Positions 24,395 through 37,100 of a stretch of DNA of 64,000 nucleotides are shown piece after piece. The stretch comes from Paragonimus skrjabini miyazakii (lineage: Eukaryota; Platyhelminthes; Trematoda; Plagiorchiida; Troglotrematidae): the NCBI GenBank assembly GCA_014338405.1, contig JTDE01021220.1, forward strand, positions 1 to 64,000, written 5' to 3'. Position numbers and translations under genes: made by a program. The notes below the pieces were generated by a model. It ran no database searches, was not told the DNA's origin, and saw only the letters and a list, made by a program, of their open reading frames with translations. Numbering within the stretch: position 1 is the stretch's first letter; each line of letters starts with the position of its first letter.

Positions 24395-25862
24395 CTTCAG
24401 CTTTTTACCGTATCTACAGGTGCCACGGTTCGAGTTGGAACAAACTACTGCTACCGGGAACTCTCGGAAGCTTTTCCATTTCATCCGAACAACTGGTAGC
24501 AGAAAGTCAGGTGTGAGCGAAGTAGTCTGCGAAGCCATTCATGAGGTCATTGGTAACCTGCAACGACACTTAAGACGCTGGGATGAGCATTTGCAGCAGC
24601 AGTTCAACCGGCCACCCGCACCATTGACTACGCTTTCGGGCCCTGCCTATGCTCATTGGTCTGTTGACGTTTCTCCACCCTCTGAAACAGAAGTCTTTTT
24701 GGAGATCAAGTTTCTGAAATACCACAAGGCATCCAGCCCAGACAAACTCCCTCTTCCTTTTTGTCTTTGGAGGTCCAGCCTTAGTTAGAGCTGACGCATA
24801 TGCTCCAAAAACTCCGGTCAGTGTTGTCCCAGGTGACTGGGGTTTGGCTAACATCGTCCCCATTTTCAAAAAGGGTTCACACACTTCGTGTATATATCAT
24901 CGAGAAATTAGCCTGATTCCTACTGCGTCAAAGTTGCTCGCAGCCATTGTGCCCCGTAGACTGAGCGAAACGCACGAACAGCATATGCGTGAGGAGCAAT
25001 CTGGGTTTCGCCCTTCTGACTGCGCCGATCGCATCTTCACATTTCTCCAAATGCCTAAACTCCGCCATTCATATATAAGGCCAACAGTTGTCTTTTTGGA
25101 CATCAAAGGGGCTTCGATTTGGTTGTCAGGAGTGCACTTTAAGATTGTTCAACGAGAAGGGGTTCGCCTGAGAAGCTGATAAACTTCCTGCAAGCGATTT
25201 ACCGTCAGACCTCGGACAGGGTTAGGGTTTATGGTAGCGTATCGCCGACCTTTAGCATCTGAAGAGGGATTCAACAAGGTTGTTCACCCTCTTTGTATTC
25301 AACTTTGTAGTAAACGAGATCCTAGGTTGCACCCTGACAGACTGCGAATATGATGGTGTGGAATTGCTCCCAGGCTTTCGACTTCGAGACATTAAGTATG
25401 CAGATGACATGCCCTAATCTGCAAAGACTGACAGGAGCCCAGAACATCTTAGACAGATGGGAGGTTTCATTTCGTCAGTTTGGTATGGCCATTACACCTA
25501 ATACTTGCAAGGTGCTGTCGGGATATTGACAGGGCTCTGCGCCTGTCCTCCTACTTGGTGGTGTGCCGTTGGGAGTAGTCGAGAAGTTCGTGTACTTTGG
25601 GAGCTGTATTGACGCTGGTGGAATGTCTGACGAGATCACAGATCGCATAGCAAAGGTCTGGATGGTGTTTGCCAACTTACACCATCGGTGGCATCGGTGT
25701 GACCGCAATCCTTCTGTGAAGGACCGAGTGTACAATGCCACTGTTAGAGCAGTCCTATAGAACGGCTCCGAAACCTGTTCCATTCGCGCGAAAAGTCTTC
25801 ATAGAGTATCCTTTTTCCACCGTCGGTGTCTCCGAGGCATCAACGGTGTGTTTGATCGAGTT
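24395..25862 (+). mobile_element. RTE-like LINE inserted into a zinc-finger LINE
   Basis: The plus strand gives FHFIRTTGSRKSGVSEVVC, SVDVSPPSETEVFLEIKF, LANIVPIFKKGSHTSCIYHR, HMREEQSGFRPSDCADRIF, RPTVVFLDIKGA and IKYADDMP. The last is an intact YADD at 25397-25408. Then come CLRGINGVFDRVT-like C-terminal blocks near 25840. At least four frame changes are present. It has no 5' endonuclease part and no recognisable 3' tail. Both ends abut opposite-strand LINE sequence. Confidence 0.8.
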
Positions 25863-25864
25863 AC

Positions 25865-26230
25865 ACAGTAAGCTTGAGGTACCAGAATGTCGAACATTCA
25901 GGTGACGTTCTATTTGAACACCATTCTCTGAGTTTCGAAGAGTAGCTACTAGTATCGCAATCAAACGTTGTTTGATTATGGTTGGGGCTAAGACACAACC
26001 CTGCCTCATATCTGTGACAATTTTGGAGTCATCAGAGATCGATCCATTCGATTGCCGTTTTGCCTTCATACTCGCACGTAACATTGGTTAAACTGGCAAA
26101 CTTACCTGGATATCTAAACTTACCAAGCACGGTCCACATTGCTTCACTGCTCATGTAATCAAATCTCTTAGTGAAGTCCATGAAATGAACATTCAGTGGC
26201 TACTTTTGTTCACAACACACATACACATGT
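25865..26230 (-). mobile_element. Zinc-finger LINE fragment, RT part (right piece of the split copy)
   Basis: It aligns with 17770-18135 of the other copy: GTCGAACATTCAG, GGGGCTAAGACACAACC, the block with TCGCACGTAACATTGGTTAA and the AAGCACGGTCCACATTGC region appear in the same order. The minus-strand peptide includes TDMRQGCVLAP, the RT 'GVKQGCVLAP' block. Together with 23950-24375 it is one copy that lost the part corresponding to about 17170-17765. Confidence 0.8.
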
Positions 26231-29200
26231 GAAAGTTGTGTGCGTTACGTGCTTCTTGGAACGGTGACTTTTTTCGTACTTATCTACCGTGTAATCCATG
26301 CGCGCGCATGTTCATGTGTTTACATGCAATTACGTATATTCTATTCAACTCAACTGTAAACTGATTTGTTCGTGCGCCCCAACTCCAGTAAACACGCGTG
26401 CTGGCCCAGCGTTGTCACTCCAGTACTATCTGTTTCCACCCTTCCTGCCTGGTGTATGCACCAAAATCGATATATGCCGCTAACACATACATACGTACGT
26501 GTGTCTGCTCGCTAGCGTTGACACGTCTTGACTGCCCTGGATTTCTCACTTCCAGTCAGACGACTCACTATCTGTTATTTCGTGAATTTAATTGAATACC
26601 ATTTTTTACCACAATGTGAATGAGGTGTTTCACATGTGTTGGGCTTGACGTGATGACCACGACGGGCTTGTGAATTAGTTTGTCTGGTTCTATTCGTTTT
26701 GGTCGACTGGTCTCATTCTTTTCGTACGCAATCCTCATGGTAGTCATTTCGTAACAAATGCCCATTTTTGTGTGTTTACTTGAGACACGTCTGTGATGCA
26801 ACCGCTTCTTTTGATACAACTTTTGACCGACTAGATCTGCCTTGGTCTGTGTCATCCTGTCGGCTTTTCGTTGCCTGGCTTAATCATACATCATGGGTGG
26901 GTTTTTGGTTGGATTGAACTCTACTGGGTAATGTGATTTTTCTTAACTGTCTGTATTTACGATGTTCTGTAAAGAAATTCCAGTCGCCCCTCCTATCGTG
27001 TTGTCAAGGTAGTCCGTCTTCTTTACGATCGGTCACATTTCTTATTGTATCACGCGATGCGCCATAATCGCAGCTTACCGAGTGTATACAGGTTGTGAGC
27101 AGTGGAGTGTGATTGCTAGGGTGCCAGAAAACTAACTAAAATGGGAGTCTTAGATTTGTGAAGGTTTTTGAAATATGGATTAGTAAAACACAAACACCAC
27201 ACTCGCTTTAATTTGGTTTACTTTTAGGAACGACTATCAGCAGCGTACTTTTGATTTCCGACAGTCACCTGCACTTTCATGATAGTAATTCCATTGAATC
27301 GTTGTTCAGTAAACTTCTTGAAGAACTCATTTAATTTAAACTTATTCAGAAGATATCGTGGTTGCTGCCAAATAATCTGTTCACCCCAGAGATGGTGGCG
27401 CCAGTGCAGTTTCCTTTCATCGGTGAACTCGGTGTCTGAAACAAGTACCACGAGAGCCAGGAGGAGGAAAGAATGAATTAAGTAAAAAAGTGGATGAAAC
27501 AGGACAAGGATAGTAGAAGAAACAGAAATTGAACGGGAGTTGCAAAAAGGCTGAAACCGATGCAAATGTACCGTAACTTTCTGTCAGTGTTATGGTGTTA
27601 GAAGTCCATGTGCTTGATGAAATTGACCTCATTTTGGGTCAAAGTATGTCATACCGAAGTGCATAAAAGAAAACAGGTGGTTTGCGCCATTTTGATCAGC
27701 CCATTGCGACTATTGTCATAATGAGAGGCTGTACTAGATTTTAAGCAGTTTGCAATTGTACCTTGTTCCACTAATAATTTTGTTTTCTGTTTGCGTTTAA
27801 CTTTTAAAATTAAAATGTTACCTAACATATTCGACAGTATCCTTATTTTGTGGTAGCTACTACACACTTATGAAAAGCGGTTACATGTCTACAATTGCGT
27901 GAAGTCGTACGGTTGGCACTCTCTTTTTTATAACTTTGTTTCTAATTAATGTTTGAGTAGGTTTTCGAACTTTTAAAACAGGGTCTTGGGATTTTGAGTC
28001 ATGTTTGTGAATCTTTGAAGAAATTTGGCGAGTGATTCTTTACTTGTTATGTCTGTTTGGCTTCTCTGTGATGTTAGCTCTGGGCTTTTCAGATGTGCAC
28101 ATTTTAGTTACTCGTGCATGCTTACCAGCCAGAGATCTAGATTTGTCAGATTACTCAGGCCAAGTGAAACAAGTTATTCTAATCATCCATCTAATGTTCA
28201 CCCTCTTATCTGCCTGCTGCAACTGAGCGGCGAGTTGGAGTTGTCATTCTCATCTGTTGAGTGCCGTGATCGTGGTTACAAATCTTAACTGCCCTGCACA
28301 TTTTCAGGGGTTACTATCGCCAAGGAATACTAGAACACTTGTGAAGTAGTAGTAATAGGTGGTCAAAACCTGTCTTTCATTTCAATATATGGCAGTTCAT
28401 GAGACGCAGACTATGCCTTTGTTCGTCTATTCACTTACGCTTTATGGGTTAGTTAGCCGACTTGTGCTCCCAGGTGTGTCAAATTTTAGCTTTTCGTAGT
28501 AACAACCGAGAAGTACCGTACTCCCATATTACAAAGTATTACGGACCACCTGATCGCGAGTTCTGTCTTCGATCGCCGCGATTACCTGTGGTTAACTCTG
28601 TTAAACATATCAGTGCATTCAGCCCCAACATTGTAGCCTGTTAGCTCACATGGTAGCGTCTATAGCCAAAGACGTTATACTTCGCCGGTGTAATTATAGC
28701 CGAGGACCAGTCGAACTTTTGTTTGCTTTTCGCTGTTTACTATCCGTTGGTGGATTCGGTGTCATTGCTATCTAGTCCTCGATGTTCATCACCTAAAGTA
28801 ATGTGACTCAGTTTTAAGCCTCGAATCATTGGTAGCTATTGAAGAAAATGCTGTGGCGAATGGATAAACTGAAGAGATGGATGACAGTTGAGATAATATT
28901 TTCACTTTCTGCAAACAACGTGGGCATTTCGAGCCGATACGAACGATAGATGTTTTTATTTACTAATTCACCAACCCACGTGCATTTGACTCTTTTGATT
29001 GATGGCCATTTGGTCATTGTTGCGCCTTTGTTTTCGGCCAACAGGAGTTGGTTATCCGCCTTGGAAGTCCATTGAATATGCTACTACTTTGTACCAGTAA
29101 ATACATACATGTAGACATTATATCCGGCTATAAGTCCGTTTTCCAAGGTGTCGGTAGTTGTTGCATTAATTAGTCATTGCAGATCGGGTCTTCTTGATCT

Positions 29201-29339
29201 ATCGCATGTGAAACGATTGTTAATTTTTTCTCCCTATCCAGTCTGACTTGCACAGAAGTGTTCACATCACATTTGTCCGCCGAAGTAATTATGGTTAGAT
29301 TTGAGTACGTTTCATGTCATTTATCTACATTTTCTGTAG
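26231..29339. other. Intergenic or 5' part of the sestrin gene; nothing certain
   Basis: The missing N-terminal sestrin exon(s) could lie here or beyond, but I found no segment I could align. One exon-like stretch on the minus strand (27224-27435) is listed separately. Other frames (26568-26855 minus, 28032-28226 plus, 28826-29041 minus) lack motifs. Confidence 0.4.
27224..27435 (-). CDS. Candidate last exon of an unidentified minus-strand gene
   Basis: On the minus strand a long pyrimidine-rich tract ends in CTTGTTTCAG at 27436. The frame that follows reads TEFTDERKLHWRHHLWGEQ, IIWQQPRYLLNKFKLNEFF, KKFTEQRFNGITIMKVQVTV and GNQKYAADSRS, then TAA. The 69 residues are rich in Lys, Arg, Trp and Phe, have balanced charge and look coding, unlike the overlapping frames. 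No family was recognised and no upstream exon was found. It would be transcribed away from sestrin. Confidence 0.35.
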
Positions 29340-29510
29340 ACTTACACTCTGTTCCGCGAATACTGGTTCCAGTGGGGTCGACTGGAAAACTATATATGCG
29401 TCATGGGATTTCATCCGGAGTATTTGGAATGTTATATGAAAATGCAAGCGCTTTTGTTTCATGCCGATCTTCCTCTGCCCTATCCAGATCGGCATTACTT
29501 GGCTGTACTT
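29340..29510 (+). CDS. SESN: Sestrin exon 1 of those found (57 codons)
   Basis: The acceptor is CATTTTCTGTAG and the donor CTT|GTGAGT at 29511. The peptide has FREYWFQWGRLENYICVMG, then FHPEYLECYMKMQALLFHA and DLPLPYPDRHYLAVL. It aligns with human SESN2 'GRVDNLAVVMGLHPDYF...LLLHTDGPL...WRHYIAIM', the helical start of the AhpD-like domain. The frame is easy to miss because a longer accidental frame overlaps it. Phase 0 at both ends. An alternative acceptor (TTCCAG at 29372) would drop 11 residues; the 29339 site gives the better pyrimidine tract. Confidence 0.9.
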
Positions 29511-32500
29511 GTGAGTTTTCCGGATGCATCCATTGTTTCCTAACCTTTCAAACACGTTTTTCTCATTTGTTGTGAGCTAATGGGTGATAGGACAATCCTT
29601 AGAACATTTCACTTTTGTTCATATCAAATCTCGTTTTACGGCTTGGCGTGCTTGACGTTCTTCGTGTGCATGCAACATTAATCTTATCGAGCGTTTTGGA
29701 CGGTGAACATTGCTGAGCGGCCTTTTGGTGACGTGTGTATGAAGGATGCGTTCTTTAATGCCATGGTTCTAACTTGACGGATTTTTATTTCTATAGAAGA
29801 CAATGTATACCTGAAGGTTCTTCTGATTTGGAACTGATGTATTAGTGTTCTAGCTATACACAGCTTAACGTTTGTCGTGGTGAAGGTTGTGAGGCGTGTG
29901 TAGGTGTTTGTCCTTTGAAAATTGGTAGTCTTCTAGACGTAATATTTTTGGCGAACGATCTCATCTTTGGGATAACTCCTACAGACATAATCGGAAAATG
30001 CTTCACGGAGAGTAGGAGGAGGGTGAAACAAGCCGAATAATGGCGGATGGGTACTGACAGGAGCAAAATGACTTAGTGGAGAAATATAATGGCTTATGGC
30101 TAGATATTTTGTCACGTTCGATAGTGTTGTCACTCGAAGGTACTTGTTATCCTTTTGATCTAGGAACGTCGTACTGAAATAAACTGACATCAAAGCTTTC
30201 ATGTTCTGAACCTAAGTAGTAGTTTGCAGCCTAGCTCGGGACACATAAGTAAATCATTGTGTAGCAGGTAGTGGGTTGGAGTACGTGAGACGTGTACGTA
30301 CCACCGAAATTAGTTAAATGGGACGGCTACATCGAATGACTCGTAGAGACTACCTGTCTCAGAAACAAACCGGCGAACCTTACCATTGTTGATGTGATGT
30401 TCCCACCACACAGTTGGTATTTCAGAAGTATCGGCAGATGATGGCATGTTCTGATTAACCCGGTTTCACAACCACATAGGATAACTGTTCATACAGTTAT
30501 TTTCTATGCTCGACCGTTCCTAGACAAGGACCGTGCCGGCTTTATAGTTAACTTTAATTAACGGACGTCATCCAGGCTTTGACTACGATTTTTGGTCATA
30601 TCAGACAGTTGGCCAGAGCTGACACAACGCTTGACATGACTGAACTTCTCAACTATCTTTAACTGTTCATCATCCAGCTTGAGTAACAGCACGAATTCCC
30701 GCCAAGCTTGTAACGGCACCTTGTGTGTTGTAGACAAAAACGCCACACAAAATTGATGAATTGAAACCCCTAATACATCGTGTATATTTGGAGCTGTCTT
30801 TGATATATTACTGAGCAATGCAATATCCTTTGAACACTCGGAGTCTTGAATGGTGATACTAGTTGGATAAATCGCTGTTTAACTGTTTATTTGATGTTAT
30901 TTTCCAAAAAGTGAGATAGTGGACAGCCCTATCGCACTCCGTTTGCGGTGCAAGTGATCACGGATAAGCTGACTTCGGCTGGCCCAGCCGAAAGACTTAG
31001 CTGAGTGCGTAGGTCGCGATCAATTCTGGGTGGTTCAATTTGAAATAATCCAAACCCTTGGATGTTTATTAAAGACCTTTTCCAGGTTATTCCACGTCAC
31101 CGTTGAGTTGAGTGGCGGCCCGAGCCACAGTAGCTTCTCGTCAGGCTCAAGGCCGTTATATTGATGATGATGATGAGTGTGGATAGCTGAGGACATTCCT
31201 GGGTGCTGGGGCGATGTGGTAATACTTCCCTTAACCAAGAAAAGAATCAGAGGCTGTCGCCCAAACCAAAGGGGAATTCGACTGATTAAAATTTTGGCGC
31301 CCACTATACTTCTTCGACTTACTGCAGATCGAGAGGTAGACTGTAGACAATAACAGACAAGATGATGATGTATGGATTAAATTGTCGCCCTTCGCTAAAT
31401 CTGTGAACAACATCATGCTTACTGTGGGCCATCAGTAGTCCTTTTGCTCAACTATATTGATGCGTTCGACCCATTTGATGGATTCAAACTTATACAGTCG
31501 CTTAAACGCAAGATTGCGCCAAACGTGCTCATAGAGTTAGTGTCAATGCTTCATTTCTATATATCAACTCAAGCTACGTTTTACCGTGATCTGTCCAGCA
31601 GTCTCGGCGCCAAAAATGGCGTACCGTCAGGCTGCCTCTTTTCGCTATTTTTGTTCGATTTTGTCATGGGCGAAATAATGCAGAAGCACCCATATTACTT
31701 ACAAATTGCATGCATGGACCACCGGCCTGATACAAAATCAGTTGATCTTGACTGTACTCTTTGTTGACTCTCAAACAGCACGGTGAGTGTTAGACAGTAT
31801 GTCGCTTTCTACAGAATATTTTGGAATGCACTTAGCAGCCTCAAAGTACAAAGTGCTTCTGTAAGGCTGTTACGGTTACTTAGATCAACTTTGAGATAAT
31901 GAAGTTGGTCGTTTTGTGTTCCTGAAAACTTACGTCAGTGGCGACGGGGAATTCGATCTTTATTCGTTGGAGTATGTTTGAGACCGATTAAGTATCCATA
32001 CTTTCAGGACAACTTATGAGCAATCGGTTATTTGTTTTATTGGTAACGCTTCATTCCTGGCACAAAGGCTTCCTCACTCTAGATGAATCCGTTACATATT
32101 TGATGGTATTTACGGCAGGCTAACCGTATGCCTGTCAGAAGTGAAACGTTACCAATAAAACAAATTACGGATTGCTCACATACTCTGAAGTTCTGTCTCC
32201 TTTCTCGTAGATGAGGGTGGTATCTTCTTATCTAGGACCTATATGAGGCTCAAAGTTTGTGTATGTAAAGCAACTTCGCTGGCAGTGCTGAATAATGACG
32301 ACGAAACTGGGCTACTTTGCGTTGAAAGCGTGAACTGTCTTGAAGCGTTGACCGTCAATGTCCTCATTCGGTCGAACGCCTCACGTGACACCGACAGATT
32401 AGTGACGGTAAGGGTATGAAGTTACTATTTCGCAGGGGGTTGCAAGTGAGTTCTTTTGCTCAATCTTTAAGCATGTGCAAATTTAAATGGTTAAGCCGTG

Positions 32501-34111
32501 CTCCATGAATTCAAGCTCATCGCCTGCCATACCGAGTACTATTTGCGGATGTAGCTGCTGTCTAGTGCGAAGTGGATCCATGATGAGTTGACGTAAAGTA
32601 ATGGACTCATTTATCAAGCGGTTAGTCTTTGTGGGTCGAGCTTGTTTCTCGAGCTGTGATCCTCGCGACTTACCGAGTCATTGGTTGAAAACGTTAAGTG
32701 AGTTGGCTACTAATCAGGCTGAATTGAGTGAGTGCTGTTTGGTCGAGTTGTCTATGGATTAGTTGCAGTTAATGATGCTGGATATTGAAAACTAGAATAA
32801 GAAGACTGCCTTGTTGATGAAACCTGACCTTCGTTTATAGGTCGGTCGTTTGAAAAACAAAGTTACCTGGACGTTGAATGCTTGAATGGAGACTAAGGTA
32901 TTCTTTAAAGAAAAAGATCCCATTTTTTCCTTTACTTTGCTTCCTGGTTGGGGTGTATTCTCATCTCCTTGGTTATGTGGCCGTTTAGCATCGGGATGAG
33001 CCATTAATGTATCACTGTCTATGAAAATTTTGTTGCTGACTAGTGCCACCTCACCGTTCCAGTTTGATATTGCCATTCTGGGTGGTGGTGCTGTTACGCT
33101 GGTGGGCAAAATCTAACCATTCCGGATTGTAGCCTCAGTTTGTACAAATATACATAACTTGCAGTATACAAGTTGCTTACTGGTATGAACTATAGGGACT
33201 GGTTTGTTGTACACAAATAAAGTTTGTTTATGCGTAATATTCTTTATGATGTACCTTTTGGTTACCATTGACCCGTGCTATCGGGTTAGTATGCTCCGGT
33301 ATACTGTTCACGACTGCGCGCTGAAGATATCCCGGAGTGCATATTTTTGCACAAATTTTGACGCACGTGACGTCTAGTCTATTGCACTTATAGCGTTGGT
33401 TTCAACTTATTCACCAGTGAACTTTCTCCATAAATATGATCTAAAATTGAATCGCTGCAATCGTCTGTTGTTTTTTTTACCTATATATTCTTCGTCCGCA
33501 ATTCTTCTACCTGTTGCAGCTCCTTTTCCTGTAACATAGTGGACCAGATACAGAAATATTTACGAATCGATCACACTTCAATCACGGATCAATGACAGAG
33601 TTTGCGATAACAGTTCACCTATATCTTCAAGGAGTGCCAGCATATTTTCCATAATTGAGGGCGTTTCCTTTATCGTAAGTCAACTTAGATCTTTATTACC
33701 CATTGACGTCACGCATCTCTTTGAATATGCGTTCACTCACTCTGTCACTCGCCTCTTTTGCCACCGGCATCCACTCGATCATTCAGCAACATGCAGGAAA
33801 TCCACACTTTTGTAAAATTGGCAAACGAAACGAGTGACAGAGTGAGTGAACGCATATTCAAAGAGATGCGTGACGTCAATGGGTAATAAAGATCTAAGTT
33901 GACTTACGATAAAGGAAACGCCCTCAATTATGGAAAATATGCTGGCACTCCTTGAAGATATAGGTGAACTGTTATCGCAAACTCTGTCATTNNNNNNNNN
34001 NNNNNNNNNNNNNNNNNNNNNNNNNNNNNNNNNNNNNNNNNNNNNNNNNNNNNNNNNNNNNNNNNNNNNNNNNNNNNNNNNNNNNNNNNNNCGTCAAAAT
34101 GTGTGCAAATC

Positions 34112-34155
<44 letters not shown>

Positions 34156-37100
34156 TGCGTATGTGTACGTTGGCTACATCGGCTTGATTACGTTTCATAT
34201 TAAATAAGGAGATAGAGAGGAGGGATTAGATTGTGTGAGATGGTAAGCAGGCAGTTGTCGAAGAAGTGAAATCAAATGGGAGTGCACGGTGTTTCTCCAC
34301 ATGAACATCATCATCCCATTTTTGATTCTTAATACCAAACAGTGTCATTCACCAGAGATGTTCATCGTTTTTTGAGTCCCAAGCGGGAAATGGGAACCGC
34401 ATCGCTAAAACAGGTTTCAACGTCGAAGCATTTAAGTCTCGGATCCAATTCACACTTCGGCATCACACGATCGCTTCTAGCCTAACCCACTGGTATGCAG
34501 ATCACACCGTGGCATCCGAGGAGTTGTTATCCATAAGACGTGCCCAGGCTAACAAAATCTGCAAGACGAGTTTACTAATCTGAGTGATTGACAGAGTCTG
34601 CCTGTTCTGGTGACACACCAGCATATGTTGCTATTGCTAGTACGTTGTTCCTATCTCACTGCTAATACTCCAGAGACTTTGCTGGTCGAAGCAGACTATC
34701 TGTAAATATTCAAGTCACTGAGCTGGACTTCGCAGACTTGCATTGTTGAACTCTATTCTCTTTTTCGAAACACTGAGTTCCCTTTAACCGCATCATTAGA
34801 GCAGAAAGAAGACATATTGCGATATGTTAAGATTTCATTTACTCTCATCAGTCGCAAGCGTGAAACATGCAAGTTATATACATCATACAAATAAGGACAG
34901 ACAGGGAATTAGACACGCATGCAAGCACACCAAGTATTATGTAATCACGACCATGGCAACCCGATAGGTTGCTGTAATACTCGGAATTAGGGACTTCGAA
35001 TAGCCCTAGAAATCGTACTGGGATTGAAACCTCCCACGCAAGTAATAAGCAGAAGACCTCGCACTGGTTGCAGTAAACAGTTTTTATTCGTGAGACAAGA
35101 AGCCGAATTTATGGATGTACAACAGTATTAAAGAAATCATAGTCGCTCATTGGCTGATCATATGGACACATATAAAGTCACAAACTGAACGTTAATTGGT
35201 GCAATACGGAAGAAAGAAATAAGCGAATAGCAGAAGGCGTAACACTGAGACTGTTCGTCCAATCCTGATGTAGTATCTTCAACGCGACGTTTGGATTGGT
35301 CTCTTGTTAGAACTCCTATTGTGTCGGGGTTTGGATAAGCGGTGAATCGAGTAGATTTTCATCACAGTTGCCTCAACCACTTTTGTGCACACAACGTCGG
35401 CTGGTATGTTCAGATGAGCATCGCTTCAAAGAAAGCTAGTAGCTTCGGGTTTCGATTGCGCAACAGTATCTTGAATGAGTTTAATGGGTCAACTTGGCGA
35501 CCCGTTGTCATGAGGTGTTTACCAATCGATGACGTTGGGTTTCGAGCTGTCAATGCAACAAGTTGAGGCTGGTGCGTCATCTGTTGTTTCAACCATTTCG
35601 GAATGTGTTCGGCGACTCGCTGAGATAGTTGTCGATCTGTTCTGCCTATGTAAACGTCACCGCAACTGCAAGTGAACTGGTAAACAACATGGGAGGCAAG
35701 CTACATTCGCGATTGCGGAGGACTAGTCCTCTGGTGGTTTGAAATAAGCGCAACTGCGCAGCCGCATACGCTCGAGCCAGAGCAGACTTTAATTTGTGCT
35801 TTATGTCGTTGGCTAAGTGATCACCTTTGAATGGCAAGAATAAGAAAACATCCTTCGTTTGAGCTGTCAATATGGGCTCATTGCTCTTCTTCACCGAATT
35901 ATGTACCGCTATGAATTTGTCGGGGTATTCATTTACTAGTAACGTTTATCTCGGCAATTCCTGTTCCATCTGCAGTGTATCGGGAGTGCAGATACGCCTT
36001 TGATTTATCATGTTCATGTGATAACACTGAACGACACACAACGAGGAAAGTATTGGGCTAATGAAGTTCAGGCAATTTATACGTAGATAGCAGTGATAAG
36101 TAGTAGGGGATTTCGATCGACAGAGGTTGAACCTCAATGACAATTGATTACAACCTTCGCAATCCAACAAACTTTTCAGCCACCCTTTTTTGAAATGGAG
36201 CACTATACTCAAGGTACCCTCTTGTGCATATCCCTACCTTCACTGAGATTCAAACTCCGACTTTGCTTTCATGAGGCAATCTTGTTGACCACTGTGCCGT
36301 TGATCTCACATTACGCACGATCGAATTATCACATGCATACACTTCGTTACATTTACTTGTGGATTTTGCTATTTTTGATGGATGAAAACCGAAATCCTGT
36401 TGCTAAAACTCGCCAAACTGGTTTGTCTATTCGTATGTTGACGACTGTGCTGTCTCTTGTGAGCAAAAGGATCTCACGTTTCATTTGGATTGCCCCATAT
36501 GCTCACCGTACTCCATGTAGTGTTTTGAAATTATTCCATTTAATGTTAAGCTATCCGGCTTTTTTATGCACCTCTACTTTGTCCGGTATTTTGTTGCGAG
36601 GTTATCAGCTGCCATTGACAGTCAGTCTCTTGTTTTCTGCTTTGTTTCAATAATGCAAGTAGCATTATGGGTCACATTGACGGACTTGTTTATATTAGTG
36701 CAGATCAGCGGTGTGCCACTGAGTTGTAGAAGTCTATCAGGTTTTCGTCGTTTGTTCTGCTCTGCTACTGTCAACAGAATGCTGTTTTGTAATGCTTACT
36801 GTTTGCCCCACGTTCTGCAACCCTTTCTAGCCTATCCAGTTCACTTGCTTCAACATAAAAGTATTCTGCGTCCATTAAACCTCGTGTTGCTGATTTTTTT
36901 GGATGCCCATAGACGAGCGCGTTTGTTTTTCGCTGAGGCGCCTGCTTTAAAATGTTCCTTTCTGCTTAAGCGGCATATATATGTTGCGAATTGTAGATAG
37001 CCGCCATCTGATAACTTGACGAACTTCTTGACGACGTCTACCAGTGCCATTGTTTGTGTAATTTGTTTAAACGAACGTCATTCACGGTGTGTGGGCACAT

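Noticed and set aside
28462..28644. Frame with a CCCAG acceptor tried as the N-terminal sestrin exon
   Set aside because: No alignable sestrin block and no good donor; similarity to a short SAF..P segment is too weak to use.
36144..37000. Overlapping plus-strand frames of 169 and 144 codons in sestrin intron 1
   Set aside because: Strongly Leu/Ser/Phe/Cys-rich pyrimidine-derived translations with no motif and no fitting splice borders.
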